This document shows positions 1-7,290 of a stretch of DNA of 11,569 nt, piece after piece. Location of the stretch: contig DGTM01000033.1 of NCBI GenBank assembly GCA_002394305.1, forward strand, positions 1 to 11,569, read 5' to 3'. The stretch's first letter is position 1. Every line of letters begins with the position of its first letter. This DNA is from Prevotellaceae bacterium UBA4336. GTDB taxonomy: Bacteria > Bacteroidota > Bacteroidia > Bacteroidales > Bacteroidaceae. Below the pieces are notes generated by a model. That model was not told where the DNA came from, did no database searches, and saw only the letters and a program-made list of their open reading frames with translations. A program made the translations under genes and the position numbers.

Positions 1-213
1 CAATGGCGAGAGGCAAATCCCGACCTAAAAGGCAATATCCGTGACTATGCCACCATCAACGAACTGATATGCCTATCGAATATGGAAAATATCAATGCAG
101 TGCTCATCAATGATGGAATACCACAGGGCGAAAGACTTGTGAAACTGAACAAGATTGCCATCCAGCAAATGCAGGTCTTGGAGGGGAATAGTAATAGGAA
201 TCTTCTTAAGTAA
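1..213 (+). CDS. KilA-N domain protein, C-terminal fragment (cut by window edge)
   Basis: The frame is open from base 1 and stops at TAA 211-213, giving 70 residues of a protein whose start lies outside the window. The residues include NIRDYATINELICLSNMEN, then a stretch ending in RLVKLNKIAIQQMQVLEGN. I recognise this from memory as the C-terminal part of Bacteroides KilA-N domain proteins, which are putative DNA-binding proteins common in phages, mobile islands and near restriction genes. The KilA-N DNA-binding core itself would be upstream and is not seen. Base composition is clearly more AT-rich than in topB and the genes after it, which fits an acquired segment ending near here. Family assignment is from recall of the sequence, not from a search. 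Confidence 0.7.
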   Translation, partial: QWREANPDLKGNIRDYATINELICLSNMENINAVLINDGIPQGERLVKLNKIAIQQMQVLEGNSNRNLLK

Positions 214-251
214 CCCTTTCTCAAATAGGAGATTCACAATTGCATGATATA

Positions 252-529
252 TCATTGCGACGGAAATTCATCTGAAGGAAGTCCGCTACGTAGTTCCTCG
301 ACCTCACTTGCAGTTTGTATGTTCCCAAAGCCCTGTCCTTTCCTACACGTTTTTAGGTTGGCAATGTCCTTATCGAAAGTTTAACTATCTGACATAGGGC
401 TATCGGGGGTTACGAACTGGAAACCTAATTCGTTCCGCAATCTGCCTCAATTTGCGTAGTGGCACCTTGCAGACTTTCCTCAATTTTCTTCGAATTGCCT
501 TTATTTATAGGGCGAGCTGCGTTAATCAT
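252..529 (-). pseudogene. Possible decayed minus-strand gene, unknown function
   Basis: Read on the minus strand from ATG 529-527, a frame gives MINAARPINKGNSKKIEESL and about 14 more residues, ending at TAG 427-425. A second frame, overlapping between 446 and 425, continues with LRNELGFQFVTPDSPMSDS to a TAA at 383-381. That same frame carries on for 42 more codons, through IQTASEVEELRSGLPSDEF, to TGA 254-252. The pieces have ordinary protein-like composition and join through one frameshift and one in-frame stop, as in a degraded gene. I do not recognise the family. Chance open frames in a short intergenic region remain a real alternative, and no homology could be tested. Confidence 0.3.
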
Positions 530-562
530 CCAAAAATGCTTCTCTATTTCAGCATTATTTCG

Positions 563-570
563 TAACTTTG
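563..570 (+). promoter_or_regulatory. Bacteroidetes -7 promoter element upstream of topB
   Basis: TAACTTTG matches the Bacteroidetes primary sigma factor consensus TAnnTTTG and sits in the wider string TTTCGTAACTTTGC. No clear TTTG is found 19-21 bases upstream, so the -33 half is weak. Transcription would begin around 575-578, leaving a leader of roughly 70 bases before the topB ATG at 645. Confidence 0.6.
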
Positions 571-644
571 CACGCAAAAAGTATACATTACATCACAGAA
601 AATCCTATTTCTTCACTCTTAAATCACTGAAAATTGTTAGGAGA

Positions 645-2615
645 ATGATTGTTTGCATTGCGGAGAAACCGTCAGTGGCTCGCGAGATAGCTAATGTGCT
701 CGGAGCGAACAGCCAGCGCGACGGCTACCTGGAGGGAAACGGCTACCAGGTGACTTGGACATTCGGCCATCTGTGCGAGCTGAAGGAACCGCACGAATAC
801 ACGCCGATGTGGCGAAGCTGGAGCCTGGGGCAACTGCCCATGATACCGCCACGCTTTGGCATTAAGCTCAAGCAGGACAAAGGCGTGGAGAAGCAGTTCC
901 GCATCATAGAGAGCCTGATGCAAAAGGCCGATGAAATCATCAATTGCGGCGATGCCGGACAGGAAGGTGAACTCATCCAGCGGTGGGTGATGCAGAAGGC
1001 CGCGGCAAAGTGTCCGGTGAAGCGGCTTTGGGTGAACAGCCTGACGGAAGAAGCTATCCGCGAGGGCTTCCAGACGCTCAAGGACCAGAGTGCCTATCAG
1101 GGCCTCTACGAAGCTGGGCTGATGCGTGCCATCGGCGACTGGCTGCTTGGCATGAACGCCACGCGCCTCTACACACAGAAGTACGCCCCGGGCATGCACC
1201 AGGTGCTCAGCGTCGGCCGGGTGCAGACCCCCACCCTCGCCCTCGTCGTTGCCCGCCAGAAGGAGATTGACAACTTCGTTCCCCGCCAGTCGTGGGTGCT
1301 CTCCACCATCTATCGCGACACGAAGTTCAACGCCATCGAACGCGACGAGGATGCCGAAGCCGAAGATGCGGCAGCTGTGGCCGAAGCAGCGGAAAAGGGC
1401 AAGAAGCAAAAGCCGAAGGGCATCATCTACAAGCCCGTAGAGTATGCGACCGAAGCCGAAGGCAAGTCCATCGTGGAAAGCATCAAGGACAACCCCTTCA
1501 CCGTCCTCTCCGTCGAGAAGAAGAAAGGCAGCGAAGCACCTCCCAGGCTCTACGACCTGACAAGCCTGCAGGTGGATTGCAACAAGAAGCTGGGACTCTC
1601 TGCCGAGCAGACACTCTCCATCATACAGAGCCTCTACGAAAAGAAGGTCACGACCTACCCGCGCGTAGACACGACCTTTCTGCCCGACGACGTGTACCCC
1701 AAGTGTCCGCAGACGATGAACGGCCTCTATCAGACTCGCTTCGGAGGCGTTGCACCCTATGCCGACCTTATCCGTCCGCTGGGAGGCGGAAAACCGCTTC
1801 GCAAGTCGAAGAAGGTGTTCGACAACTCCAAGGTCACCGACCACCACGCCATCATCCCCACGGGCATCATCCCGAAGAACCTCACAGAACTGGAGCAAAA
1901 GGTGTTCGACCTTGTGGCACGTGCCTTCATCGCTGCCTTCTACGACGACTGCCACTTCGAGACCACAACCGTCATGGGTGAAGTGAAACGCGACGATACA
2001 TCGTCCATTCTGTTCCGCACCACAGGCAAAGTCATCATCGACGAAGGCTGGAGGGTGGTAATGGCCTCGGGACAGGAGAAATCAACAAGCCGGGAGACGG
2101 ATGGCGTCCTACCCGCTTTCGTGAAGGGCGAAAACGGACCGCACACGCCGCAGCTCACCGAGAAGTGGACCACACCACCGAAGCCGTACACCGACGCAAC
2201 GCTGCTCCGAGCAATGGAGACGGCAGGCAAGTTCGTGGAGGACGAGGAGCTGCGCGACGCCCTGAAGGAGAACGGCATAGGACGCCCCAGCACACGCGCA
2301 GCCATCATCGAGACACTCATCCGCCGCCACTACATCCGTCGCGAACGCTCGTCGCTCCACCCCACCCCGACCGGCGACGAGCTCATCGGCATCATCCACG
2401 AAGACTTGCTCAAAAGTGCCGAACTCACCGGTCGTTGGGAGAAGAAGCTGCGGCAGATAGAACGCCATGAATACGAGGCCCGCACCTTCCTCGACGAACT
2501 GAAGCAGATGGTCACGGACATTGTCCTCGCCGTCCTGCGCGACAACACGCCGCGTCGCATCACGGTCGTCGAAGACAAGCCCGCCGGCACATTCCGAAAG
2601 AAGGATAAGAAGTAG
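645..2615 (+). CDS. topB: DNA topoisomerase III (type IA)
   Basis: A 656-residue type IA topoisomerase, which relaxes or decatenates DNA by passing strands through a transient single-strand break. The N-terminal Toprim domain (about 1-150) begins with EKPSVA (7-12) and has the acidic motif GDAGQEGE (102-109). SVGRVQTPTLALVV (189-202) is the conserved stretch before the gate domains. The catalytic tyrosine is Y338 in TTYPRVDT. VTDHHAIIPTG and the C-terminal ENGIGRPSTRAAIIETL block are also typical. No zinc-finger tail is present. The start at 645 is chosen because the family N-terminus MIVCIAEKPS begins there, directly after AGGAGA. The frame is open 62 codons further up, but that part is unconserved and overlaps the promoter. 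Residues 233-258 are an Asp/Glu/Ala then Lys-rich insertion. Both chromosomal and mobile-element versions of topB exist in Bacteroidales; I cannot tell which this is. Confidence 0.95.
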   Translation: MIVCIAEKPSVAREIANVLGANSQRDGYLEGNGYQVTWTFGHLCELKEPHEYTPMWRSWSLGQLPMIPPRFGIKLKQDKGVEKQFRIIESLMQKADEIINCGDAGQEGELIQRWVMQKAAAKCPVKRLWVNSLTEEAIREGFQTLKDQSAYQGLYEAGLMRAIGDWLLGMNATRLYTQKYAPGMHQVLSVGRVQTPTLALVVARQKEIDNFVPRQSWVLSTIYRDTKFNAIERDEDAEAEDAAAVAEAAEKGKKQKPKGIIYKPVEYATEAEGKSIVESIKDNPFTVLSVEKKKGSEAPPRLYDLTSLQVDCNKKLGLSAEQTLSIIQSLYEKKVTTYPRVDTTFLPDDVYPKCPQTMNGLYQTRFGGVAPYADLIRPLGGGKPLRKSKKVFDNSKVTDHHAIIPTGIIPKNLTELEQKVFDLVARAFIAAFYDDCHFETTTVMGEVKRDDTSSILFRTTGKVIIDEGWRVVMASGQEKSTSRETDGVLPAFVKGENGPHTPQLTEKWTTPPKPYTDATLLRAMETAGKFVEDEELRDALKENGIGRPSTRAAIIETLIRRHYIRRERSSLHPTPTGDELIGIIHEDLLKSAELTGRWEKKLRQIERHEYEARTFLDELKQMVTDIVLAVLRDNTPRRITVVEDKPAGTFRKKDKK

Positions 2616-2623
2616 GCAGACAA

Positions 2624-2641
2624 TAAAAGGCAACCCTTTTA
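2624..2641 (+). terminator. Weak AT-rich hairpin after topB
   Basis: TAAAAGG and CCTTTTA form a 7-bp stem with a CAAC loop, 8 bases after the topB stop, and the descending arm is T-rich. It may attenuate readthrough into the lipoprotein gene at 2670. The stem is short and AT-rich, so it may not terminate at all. No TAnnTTTG promoter is visible between it and 2670, so the two genes may share transcripts. Confidence 0.35.
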
Positions 2642-2669
2642 CGTTATTATATAGTAAAACACTACATAA

Positions 2670-5087
2670 ATGTCGCACATCAAGTCCTTGCTCCGCCTTC
2701 TGGCTTTCCTGCTTCCCTGCTTCACGACGATGGCAGGAGGAGTGTTGCTTTCCGCCTGCGGAGCCGACCAACATGTCAAGAAGGGCGACCAGTTCTATGC
2801 CATAGGCGAATACTACGACGCCGCTGCCGAATACAAGAAGGCCTACGCCCGCACCCCGACGAAAGAGAAGAAAAAGCGCGGCCAAAGGGCATGGAAGATG
2901 GCTCAGTGCTACCGGCGCATCAACTACACGGCAAAAGCCATCGGCGGATACCAGAACGCTCTGCGCTACGGATATCCCGACTCGATGGCACTTCTCTATC
3001 TCGGACAGCTCCAGCAGAAGAATGCCGACTACAAGGGCGCCATCAAGTCCTACACAGCCTTCCTCGACATCGTGCCCGATGACACCCTGGCCCTCAACGG
3101 TCTACAAGGATGCACGGTGGCTCCGAAGTGGAAGGAACAGTTCTCGCTCTACAGCATCAAGAAGGAGCCCATCCTCACCAGTCGGCGCAGCGACTTCTCA
3201 CCCGCACTCCTGGGCGACGACAGCGACATGCTCTACTTCACCTCCACCCGCAACGACGCTAAAGGCAACGAGATAAGCGGCATCACGGGCACCAAGAGCG
3301 CCGACATCTTCTTCACCCGCAAGGACGACAAAGGCAAGTGGGAACAGCCCGAACCCGCCGAGGGCGACCTCAACAGCGAGTACGAGGAAGGCGCCAGCTG
3401 CTTCTCGCCCGACGGAAAGACGATGTACCTCACCGTCTGCACCTACGACGCCGACTATCCCCGCTACGCACAGATATACACCAGCGCCCGCAGCGACGCC
3501 TCCTGGAGCAAGCCGCAACTCCTGCAAATCAGCAAGGACACACTCTCCAGCTTCGCCCATCCCGCCGTCTCGCCCGACGGACGTTGGCTCTACTTCACCA
3601 GCGACATGCCAGGCGGACAGGGCGGCTTCGACATCTGGCGCATCGCGCTCACCGACCACGGAATGGGCGGCATGGAAAACATCGGATTCCCCATCAACAC
3701 ACCGGGCGACGAGATGTTCCCCGTCTTCCGCCCCAACGGCGACTTCTACTTCTCCAGCAACGGACACGTGGGAATGGGCGGACTGGACCTCTTCGTGGTC
3801 AAGTTTCCCAACCAGGACGTGCAAGTCACCAGCGACGGTGACACTGTCTTTGTCGACAAGAATCCCGCCCCGCTCACGTCCCTGCCTGCGCCCTACATCA
3901 TCGAGAACCTGAAATACCCGATGAACTCCAGCGGCGACGACTTCGGCATCACGTTCGAGGGGATGCACAACCGCGGCTACTTTTCCACCAATCGCGGCGA
4001 CGCGCGTGGCTGGGACCACATCATGGCCTTCGAGCACCCCGAGGTGACGTTCACGGTCAAGGGCTGGGTCTACGAGAAGGACGGCTACGAACTGCCCGAT
4101 GGCCTCGTCTACATGGTGGGCAACGACGGCACGTACCTCAAGCTCAGCGTCCGCGGCGACGGCTCCTTCGAACAGGAAGTGAAGCCTCAGGTCGACTACG
4201 TCCTGCTCGGCACCTGCCAAGGGTATCTCAATCACAAGGAGGAACTTCACGTCGACACCAGCAGCGTGAGCCAGGAGTACGTCCTGCAGTTCCCGCTGGC
4301 AAGCATCAATCATCCCGTGCTCATCCGCAATGTCTTCTATGAGTTCGACTCGGCCGAGCTGACGGAAAGCTCAACGATGGCTCTCGACAGTCTTGTGGAC
4401 CTCCTGAACGAGAACCCCAACGTCACCATCGAGCTGGCCTCCCATTGCGACTATCGCGGCAAGGACGAGTACAACGAACGCCTTTCCCAGCGACGCGCCG
4501 AGAGCGTGGTGAACTACCTCATCGCACACGGCATCGACACCCTTCGCCTCACCCCCGTCGGCTATGGCGAGAAGCGTCCCAAGGTCGTCACCCGCAAGAT
4601 GGCTGCCACCTACGACTTCCTCAACGAGGGCGACTCTCTGACCGAAGCCTTCATCCTCGCGTTCGAGGATGAGGAGAAGCAGGAGATTTGCAACGCCCTG
4701 AACCGTCGTACAGAGTTCAAAGTACTTCGCACCACCTACCGCCTCTTCGACAATCCCGAGCCGACACCTAAACCCAAAGGCACAGCACTCCCCGACAGTA
4801 CAGCCCTCCCGGAAGGCTCTCCCGATGATTCTGCTGCTCCGGAAGGCTCAGAGGTTCCCGGAGGTTCAGAGGCTCGCGAAGGCTCTGCGACTCCCAGGCA
4901 AAGCGCCGATGCATCCCCCGATTCCGCTCCAGAGTCCAAACAACGCAAGGACAAGGACCAAAGCAACAATCAGGCGCAAGGCGAAGGCTCGAAGCAACTC
5001 GTCCTCAAGAAAAGCGAAGGCCAGAAACAAACCGACCCAAACCAATATGCCAAAAAGGTCGACACCGCACCTCCCCGCAAACCCTAA
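2670..5087 (+). CDS. PorE-like OmpA-family lipoprotein (TPR, PD40 propeller, CRD-like, OmpA domains)
   Basis: An 805-residue outer-membrane lipoprotein. The signal peptide ends in the lipobox LSAC with lipidated Cys30. TPR-like helices cover about 33-145 (YAIGEYYDAAAEYKKAYA). A PD40 beta-propeller follows at about 170-455, with repeats such as SPDGRWLYFTS, GGFDIWR and GGLDLFVVKF. A carboxypeptidase-regulatory-like beta domain lies at about 459-530. The peptidoglycan-binding OmpA domain (about 552-690) has YEFDSAEL, CDYRGKDEYNERLSQRRAESV with D594 and R609, and VGYGEKRP. This domain order is that of Porphyromonas gingivalis PorE (PG1058), which anchors the type IX secretion machinery to peptidoglycan. 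Bacteroidetes also carry paralogues with similar domains, so PorE orthology is likely but unproven. Residues 695-805 form an unusual Pro/Ser/Glu/Gly-rich, then Lys/Gln-rich, probably disordered tail. The gene follows topB by 54 bases and converges with the GH88 gene, 41 bases away. Confidence 0.85.
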   Translation: MSHIKSLLRLLAFLLPCFTTMAGGVLLSACGADQHVKKGDQFYAIGEYYDAAAEYKKAYARTPTKEKKKRGQRAWKMAQCYRRINYTAKAIGGYQNALRYGYPDSMALLYLGQLQQKNADYKGAIKSYTAFLDIVPDDTLALNGLQGCTVAPKWKEQFSLYSIKKEPILTSRRSDFSPALLGDDSDMLYFTSTRNDAKGNEISGITGTKSADIFFTRKDDKGKWEQPEPAEGDLNSEYEEGASCFSPDGKTMYLTVCTYDADYPRYAQIYTSARSDASWSKPQLLQISKDTLSSFAHPAVSPDGRWLYFTSDMPGGQGGFDIWRIALTDHGMGGMENIGFPINTPGDEMFPVFRPNGDFYFSSNGHVGMGGLDLFVVKFPNQDVQVTSDGDTVFVDKNPAPLTSLPAPYIIENLKYPMNSSGDDFGITFEGMHNRGYFSTNRGDARGWDHIMAFEHPEVTFTVKGWVYEKDGYELPDGLVYMVGNDGTYLKLSVRGDGSFEQEVKPQVDYVLLGTCQGYLNHKEELHVDTSSVSQEYVLQFPLASINHPVLIRNVFYEFDSAELTESSTMALDSLVDLLNENPNVTIELASHCDYRGKDEYNERLSQRRAESVVNYLIAHGIDTLRLTPVGYGEKRPKVVTRKMAATYDFLNEGDSLTEAFILAFEDEEKQEICNALNRRTEFKVLRTTYRLFDNPEPTPKPKGTALPDSTALPEGSPDDSAAPEGSEVPGGSEAREGSATPRQSADASPDSAPESKQRKDKDQSNNQAQGEGSKQLVLKKSEGQKQTDPNQYAKKVDTAPPRKP

Positions 5088-5128
5088 ACCTTATCTGTGA
5101 GCCGAAGAAAAATGTTGTGTGCGGCCGG

Positions 5129-6343
5129 TCATTTGTTCTTGAAGGCGCGGACTCTGTTCAGCGCTTCGAGATAATAGTAGTCAGCATAATTGATGGGCAC
5201 GTCTATCTCGTCGCCTGCGGGATAGTTGCCTGTCGAGTGCAAGAGGAGGAAACCCTGTGTCGTGCGGGGCGAAGGCTGATAGGATGTAAAGAGCGAGTGC
5301 AGAATCTTGTCGGCATGGTCGCGATAAGCCTTCGCATCGTTGTCAGGAACGTAGTCTGCTAGTTCGTAGAGCGCAGAGGCGATAATGGCTGCAGCCGATG
5401 CGTCGCGTGGACAACCACCATTCTGTGCAGGACCGACGCCCGTCTGGATAGCTGGGTCGCGCATGTCCCAATAGGGAATCAGGTCCTCGGGCATGTCGGG
5501 CTGCGAGAACCAGAACCTGGCAATCTTCTGCGCCTGTGACAGGTAGGCAGGGTTGTGCGTGAAGCGATAGCACATGGTAAAGCCGTAGAGCCCCCAGGCT
5601 TGCCCGCGGCTCCATACTGATTCGTCGAAGAGTCCTTGATGGGTGATGCGCTTGATGACACTGCCGTCAGCGGGATTGTAGTCCACCACATGATAGGAAG
5701 AGCCGTCCGGACGGAAGTGGTTCTTCATGGTTGTATTGGCATGCGTCACGGCGATGTCGTAAAGGCTGCGGTCGCCCGTCAGCTTTGAGGCTTCGAAGAG
5801 CAGTTCCAGGTTCATCATATTGTCGATGATGACAGCAAATTGCCAACGGTCCGGCGTTCCCCAGCTCCATGAGCGGATGCAGCCTACGCGCTGGTCGAAG
5901 CGTGTGGCAAGCGTTCGGGCGGCCTGCACCACGACATCGCGGTACGACTGTTCGCCCGTCAGTTCGTAGGCTTTGCCGAAGGAGTTGTAGACCATGAACC
6001 CCAGGTCGTGACTGCCGTCGTTCGTCTTCACGCGCTCGACGGGCCATGTGTTGCTGACAGCCTGTTCGCGCCAGAAGGGGTCGTGGGAATACTGATACAT
6101 CTGCCAAAGCTCTCCGCTGAAGAAACCGCAGCACCAGTCGGGCTGCCTCACCATGCGCAGACGGCCGTTCTTCTCTACGCATCGGGGCATCAACGTCCAG
6201 TCCTTCTTTTCCTTGCGTACGTTTTCCACCTGTTCCAACTGGTAGCGCAGCTGTGTGTCGGCATAGGCAAAAGCCTGGTCTGTCTCGTCGCCATAGGCCA
6301 TTTGCGAAATCATCGTCAGGAGAATGAATAATCGTTTTATCAT
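5129..6343 (-). CDS. Glycoside hydrolase family 88, unsaturated glucuronyl hydrolase
   Basis: A 404-residue enzyme with a cleavable signal peptide (MIKRLFILLTMISQMAYG) and no lipobox, so probably periplasmic. GH88 enzymes hydrate the 4,5-double bond of unsaturated uronic acids at the non-reducing end of oligosaccharides left by polysaccharide lyases, such as glycosaminoglycan fragments. Key residues of the Bacillus sp. GL1 enzyme, as I recall them, recur at a constant offset of 25: H112 and catalytic D113 (SHDLGF), W159, catalytic D174 (IIDNMMNLELL), H218, H235 and Q236, R246 and W250 (SRGQAW). Length fits the family (about 380 residues plus signal peptide). It follows the minus-strand gene ending at 6379 by 35 bases with no promoter between, so the two are probably co-transcribed. 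No lyase or sulfatase is in the window, so the substrate is open. Confidence 0.92.
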   Translation of the reverse strand: MIKRLFILLTMISQMAYGDETDQAFAYADTQLRYQLEQVENVRKEKKDWTLMPRCVEKNGRLRMVRQPDWCCGFFSGELWQMYQYSHDPFWREQAVSNTWPVERVKTNDGSHDLGFMVYNSFGKAYELTGEQSYRDVVVQAARTLATRFDQRVGCIRSWSWGTPDRWQFAVIIDNMMNLELLFEASKLTGDRSLYDIAVTHANTTMKNHFRPDGSSYHVVDYNPADGSVIKRITHQGLFDESVWSRGQAWGLYGFTMCYRFTHNPAYLSQAQKIARFWFSQPDMPEDLIPYWDMRDPAIQTGVGPAQNGGCPRDASAAAIIASALYELADYVPDNDAKAYRDHADKILHSLFTSYQPSPRTTQGFLLLHSTGNYPAGDEIDVPINYADYYYLEALNRVRAFKNK

Positions 6344-6378
6344 AACTGCAGAAAGAGTTTACGGTTAGTTAGTTACTT

Positions 6379-7074
6379 TCAGTCCGTAGTTTGACAGAAG
6401 GCTTCGTACGACTGCTCCAGCCGCGCAATCTGATAGGGTTGCAGACGGAGGGAGAAGGTGCCGGTGAGTTCATCGAGGCCAAAGGCAACCTTGATGATGC
6501 TGGCCAGGTTGAAGCTTCGCCCTGTGCCACGCTTCATCAGTTGCCGCGCCACTTGCAACACCTCCTGGCGGTCGTGCTCGATGTAACGCAGGGAGCGAAG
6601 CAGCAGGAAGAGGCAAGGAGGCGTGTCGACGCGCACCAGATAGACCATCTGTTCGCGACCCTTCGGTATCTGCATCACGGAGAAGAGCTGTTCCACCTGT
6701 TCCGGAGCATCGAGGGCAGGCAGAAGCAGCAAGGCAACCTTTTGACGCTCCACTTCGTTGAAGGTTGCAGCCAAGCGGGCAAACGGTGCATCGGCAAGGG
6801 AAGCTGTGCCGCGGGCAAGACGGACGAGGAAGGTCTTCATGAGGGTGATGAGCATGGCACGGCTGTCGTAGCGGACAAGCGCTTCAGTCATGTGCCAGAA
6901 GACGTCGGTCGGAGCATCAAGGAGCAGACGTTCGCCCAGCATGTAGCCGGCAGTGCGCTGTTCGCTGCGCGAGGATGCGGACAACAAAGCGACAAGCCCG
7001 TCGGCATCGGCGGCCTGAACGAAAGGCAACAATCGCTGCTCGAGAATCCTGCTATAATGACGGTCCACAGCCAT
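6379..7074 (-). CDS. Conserved-looking helical protein of unknown function
   Basis: A 231-residue protein that I do not recognise. It has no signal peptide or membrane segment and is predicted cytoplasmic. It is rich in Leu, Ala, Arg and Glu with regular amphipathic spacing (for example VERQKVALLLLPAL and DAPFARLAATF). This suggests an all-helical, perhaps HEAT-like, repeat fold; that is inference only. An ATG at 7083 would add three residues (MCF), but it lies only two bases past the promoter's TTTG and would fall before the expected transcription start. The ATG at 7074 (MAVDRHYS) is preferred. The transcript would then have a leader of only a few bases. The gene precedes the GH88 gene by 35 bases, a gap containing three tandem TAAC units on the coding strand, and likely forms an operon with it. 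Confidence 0.7.
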   Translation of the reverse strand: MAVDRHYSRILEQRLLPFVQAADADGLVALLSASSRSEQRTAGYMLGERLLLDAPTDVFWHMTEALVRYDSRAMLITLMKTFLVRLARGTASLADAPFARLAATFNEVERQKVALLLLPALDAPEQVEQLFSVMQIPKGREQMVYLVRVDTPPCLFLLLRSLRYIEHDRQEVLQVARQLMKRGTGRSFNLASIIKVAFGLDELTGTFSLRLQPYQIARLEQSYEAFCQTTD

Positions 7075-7084
7075 AAAACACATG

Positions 7085-7116
7085 CAAAGTTACGTCTTTT
7101 GCAACAAACAGACAAG
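7085..7116 (-). promoter_or_regulatory. Promoter of the minus-strand operon (unknown protein and GH88)
   Basis: On the minus strand, TAACTTTG (7092-7085) matches the Bacteroidetes -7 element, and CTTG (7116-7113) lies 20 bases further upstream, close to the TTTG -33 element at the usual distance. Transcription should start near 7078-7080, almost at the preferred ATG at 7074. That implies a nearly leaderless mRNA. Confidence 0.6.
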
Positions 7117-7219
7117 CATTCCGAGCTAATTAATCATCAAAATCCCGTTTGTGCAGTCAAAATGCTTCGTCACAGTAAAATATTACATCAAAAAGGTACG
7201 AACGTATCTGAATTATTCG

Positions 7220-7227
7220 TAACTTTG
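7220..7227 (+). promoter_or_regulatory. Promoter of the T9SS-cargo/GxGYxYP gene pair
   Basis: TAACTTTG within TTCGTAACTTTGC matches the Bacteroidetes -7 element. No good TTTG is seen at the -33 position. A small inverted repeat, TACG-AA-CGTA at 7197-7206, lies there instead and could be an operator. The leader would run about 57 bases from near 7234 to the ATG at 7291. Confidence 0.6.
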
Positions 7228-7237
7228 CGTTGCTCAA

Positions 7238-7253
7238 TGCCCCACAAGGGGCA
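7238..7253 (+). promoter_or_regulatory. Hairpin at the 5' end of the leader RNA
   Basis: TGCCCC-ACAA-GGGGCA forms a 6-bp GC-rich stem with a 4-base loop a few bases after the expected transcription start. No T-run follows, so it is not a terminator. A stabilising 5' hairpin or a protein-binding site are possible roles. Confidence 0.4.
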
Positions 7254-7290
7254 ATAACGCATCACAGAGTATCAATACATATTATATATA

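Larger units (their letters stand above)
214..644. other. Stretch without an intact gene between the KilA-N fragment and topB
   Basis: These 431 bases contain no intact gene that I can support. An open frame runs into topB from an ATG at 459, but the conserved topoisomerase N-terminus begins only at 645 and a promoter lies at 563-570, so the upstream part is not taken as coding. The minus strand of 252-529 reads as a possible decayed gene, described separately. The rest shows no RNA gene, strong hairpin or repeat that I can recognise. Confidence 0.6.

Noticed and set aside
459..644. N-terminal extension of TopB from an ATG at 459
   Set aside because: The extra 62 residues are unlike any topoisomerase, overlap the promoter at 563-570, and the conserved start MIVCIAEKPS has a ribosome-binding-like AGGAGA just before it.
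672..1955. Long open frame (427 codons) on the minus strand across topB
   Set aside because: It is antisense to a clearly conserved topoisomerase in GC-rich DNA, where stop codons are rare in the opposite frames. Its composition (Val/Leu/His/Gly-rich, no recognisable motif) is that of a shadow.
3198..4313. Long open frame (371 codons) on the minus strand across the PorE-like gene
   Set aside because: Antisense to well-supported PD40 repeats, with no recognisable domain and very high Val/Ala/Gly/Glu content.
6363..6376. Tandem TAAC units between the GH88 gene and its upstream neighbour
   Set aside because: Only three 4-base units, right after a stop codon. They give extra stops in other frames but are too short to call a repeat or a phase-variable tract.
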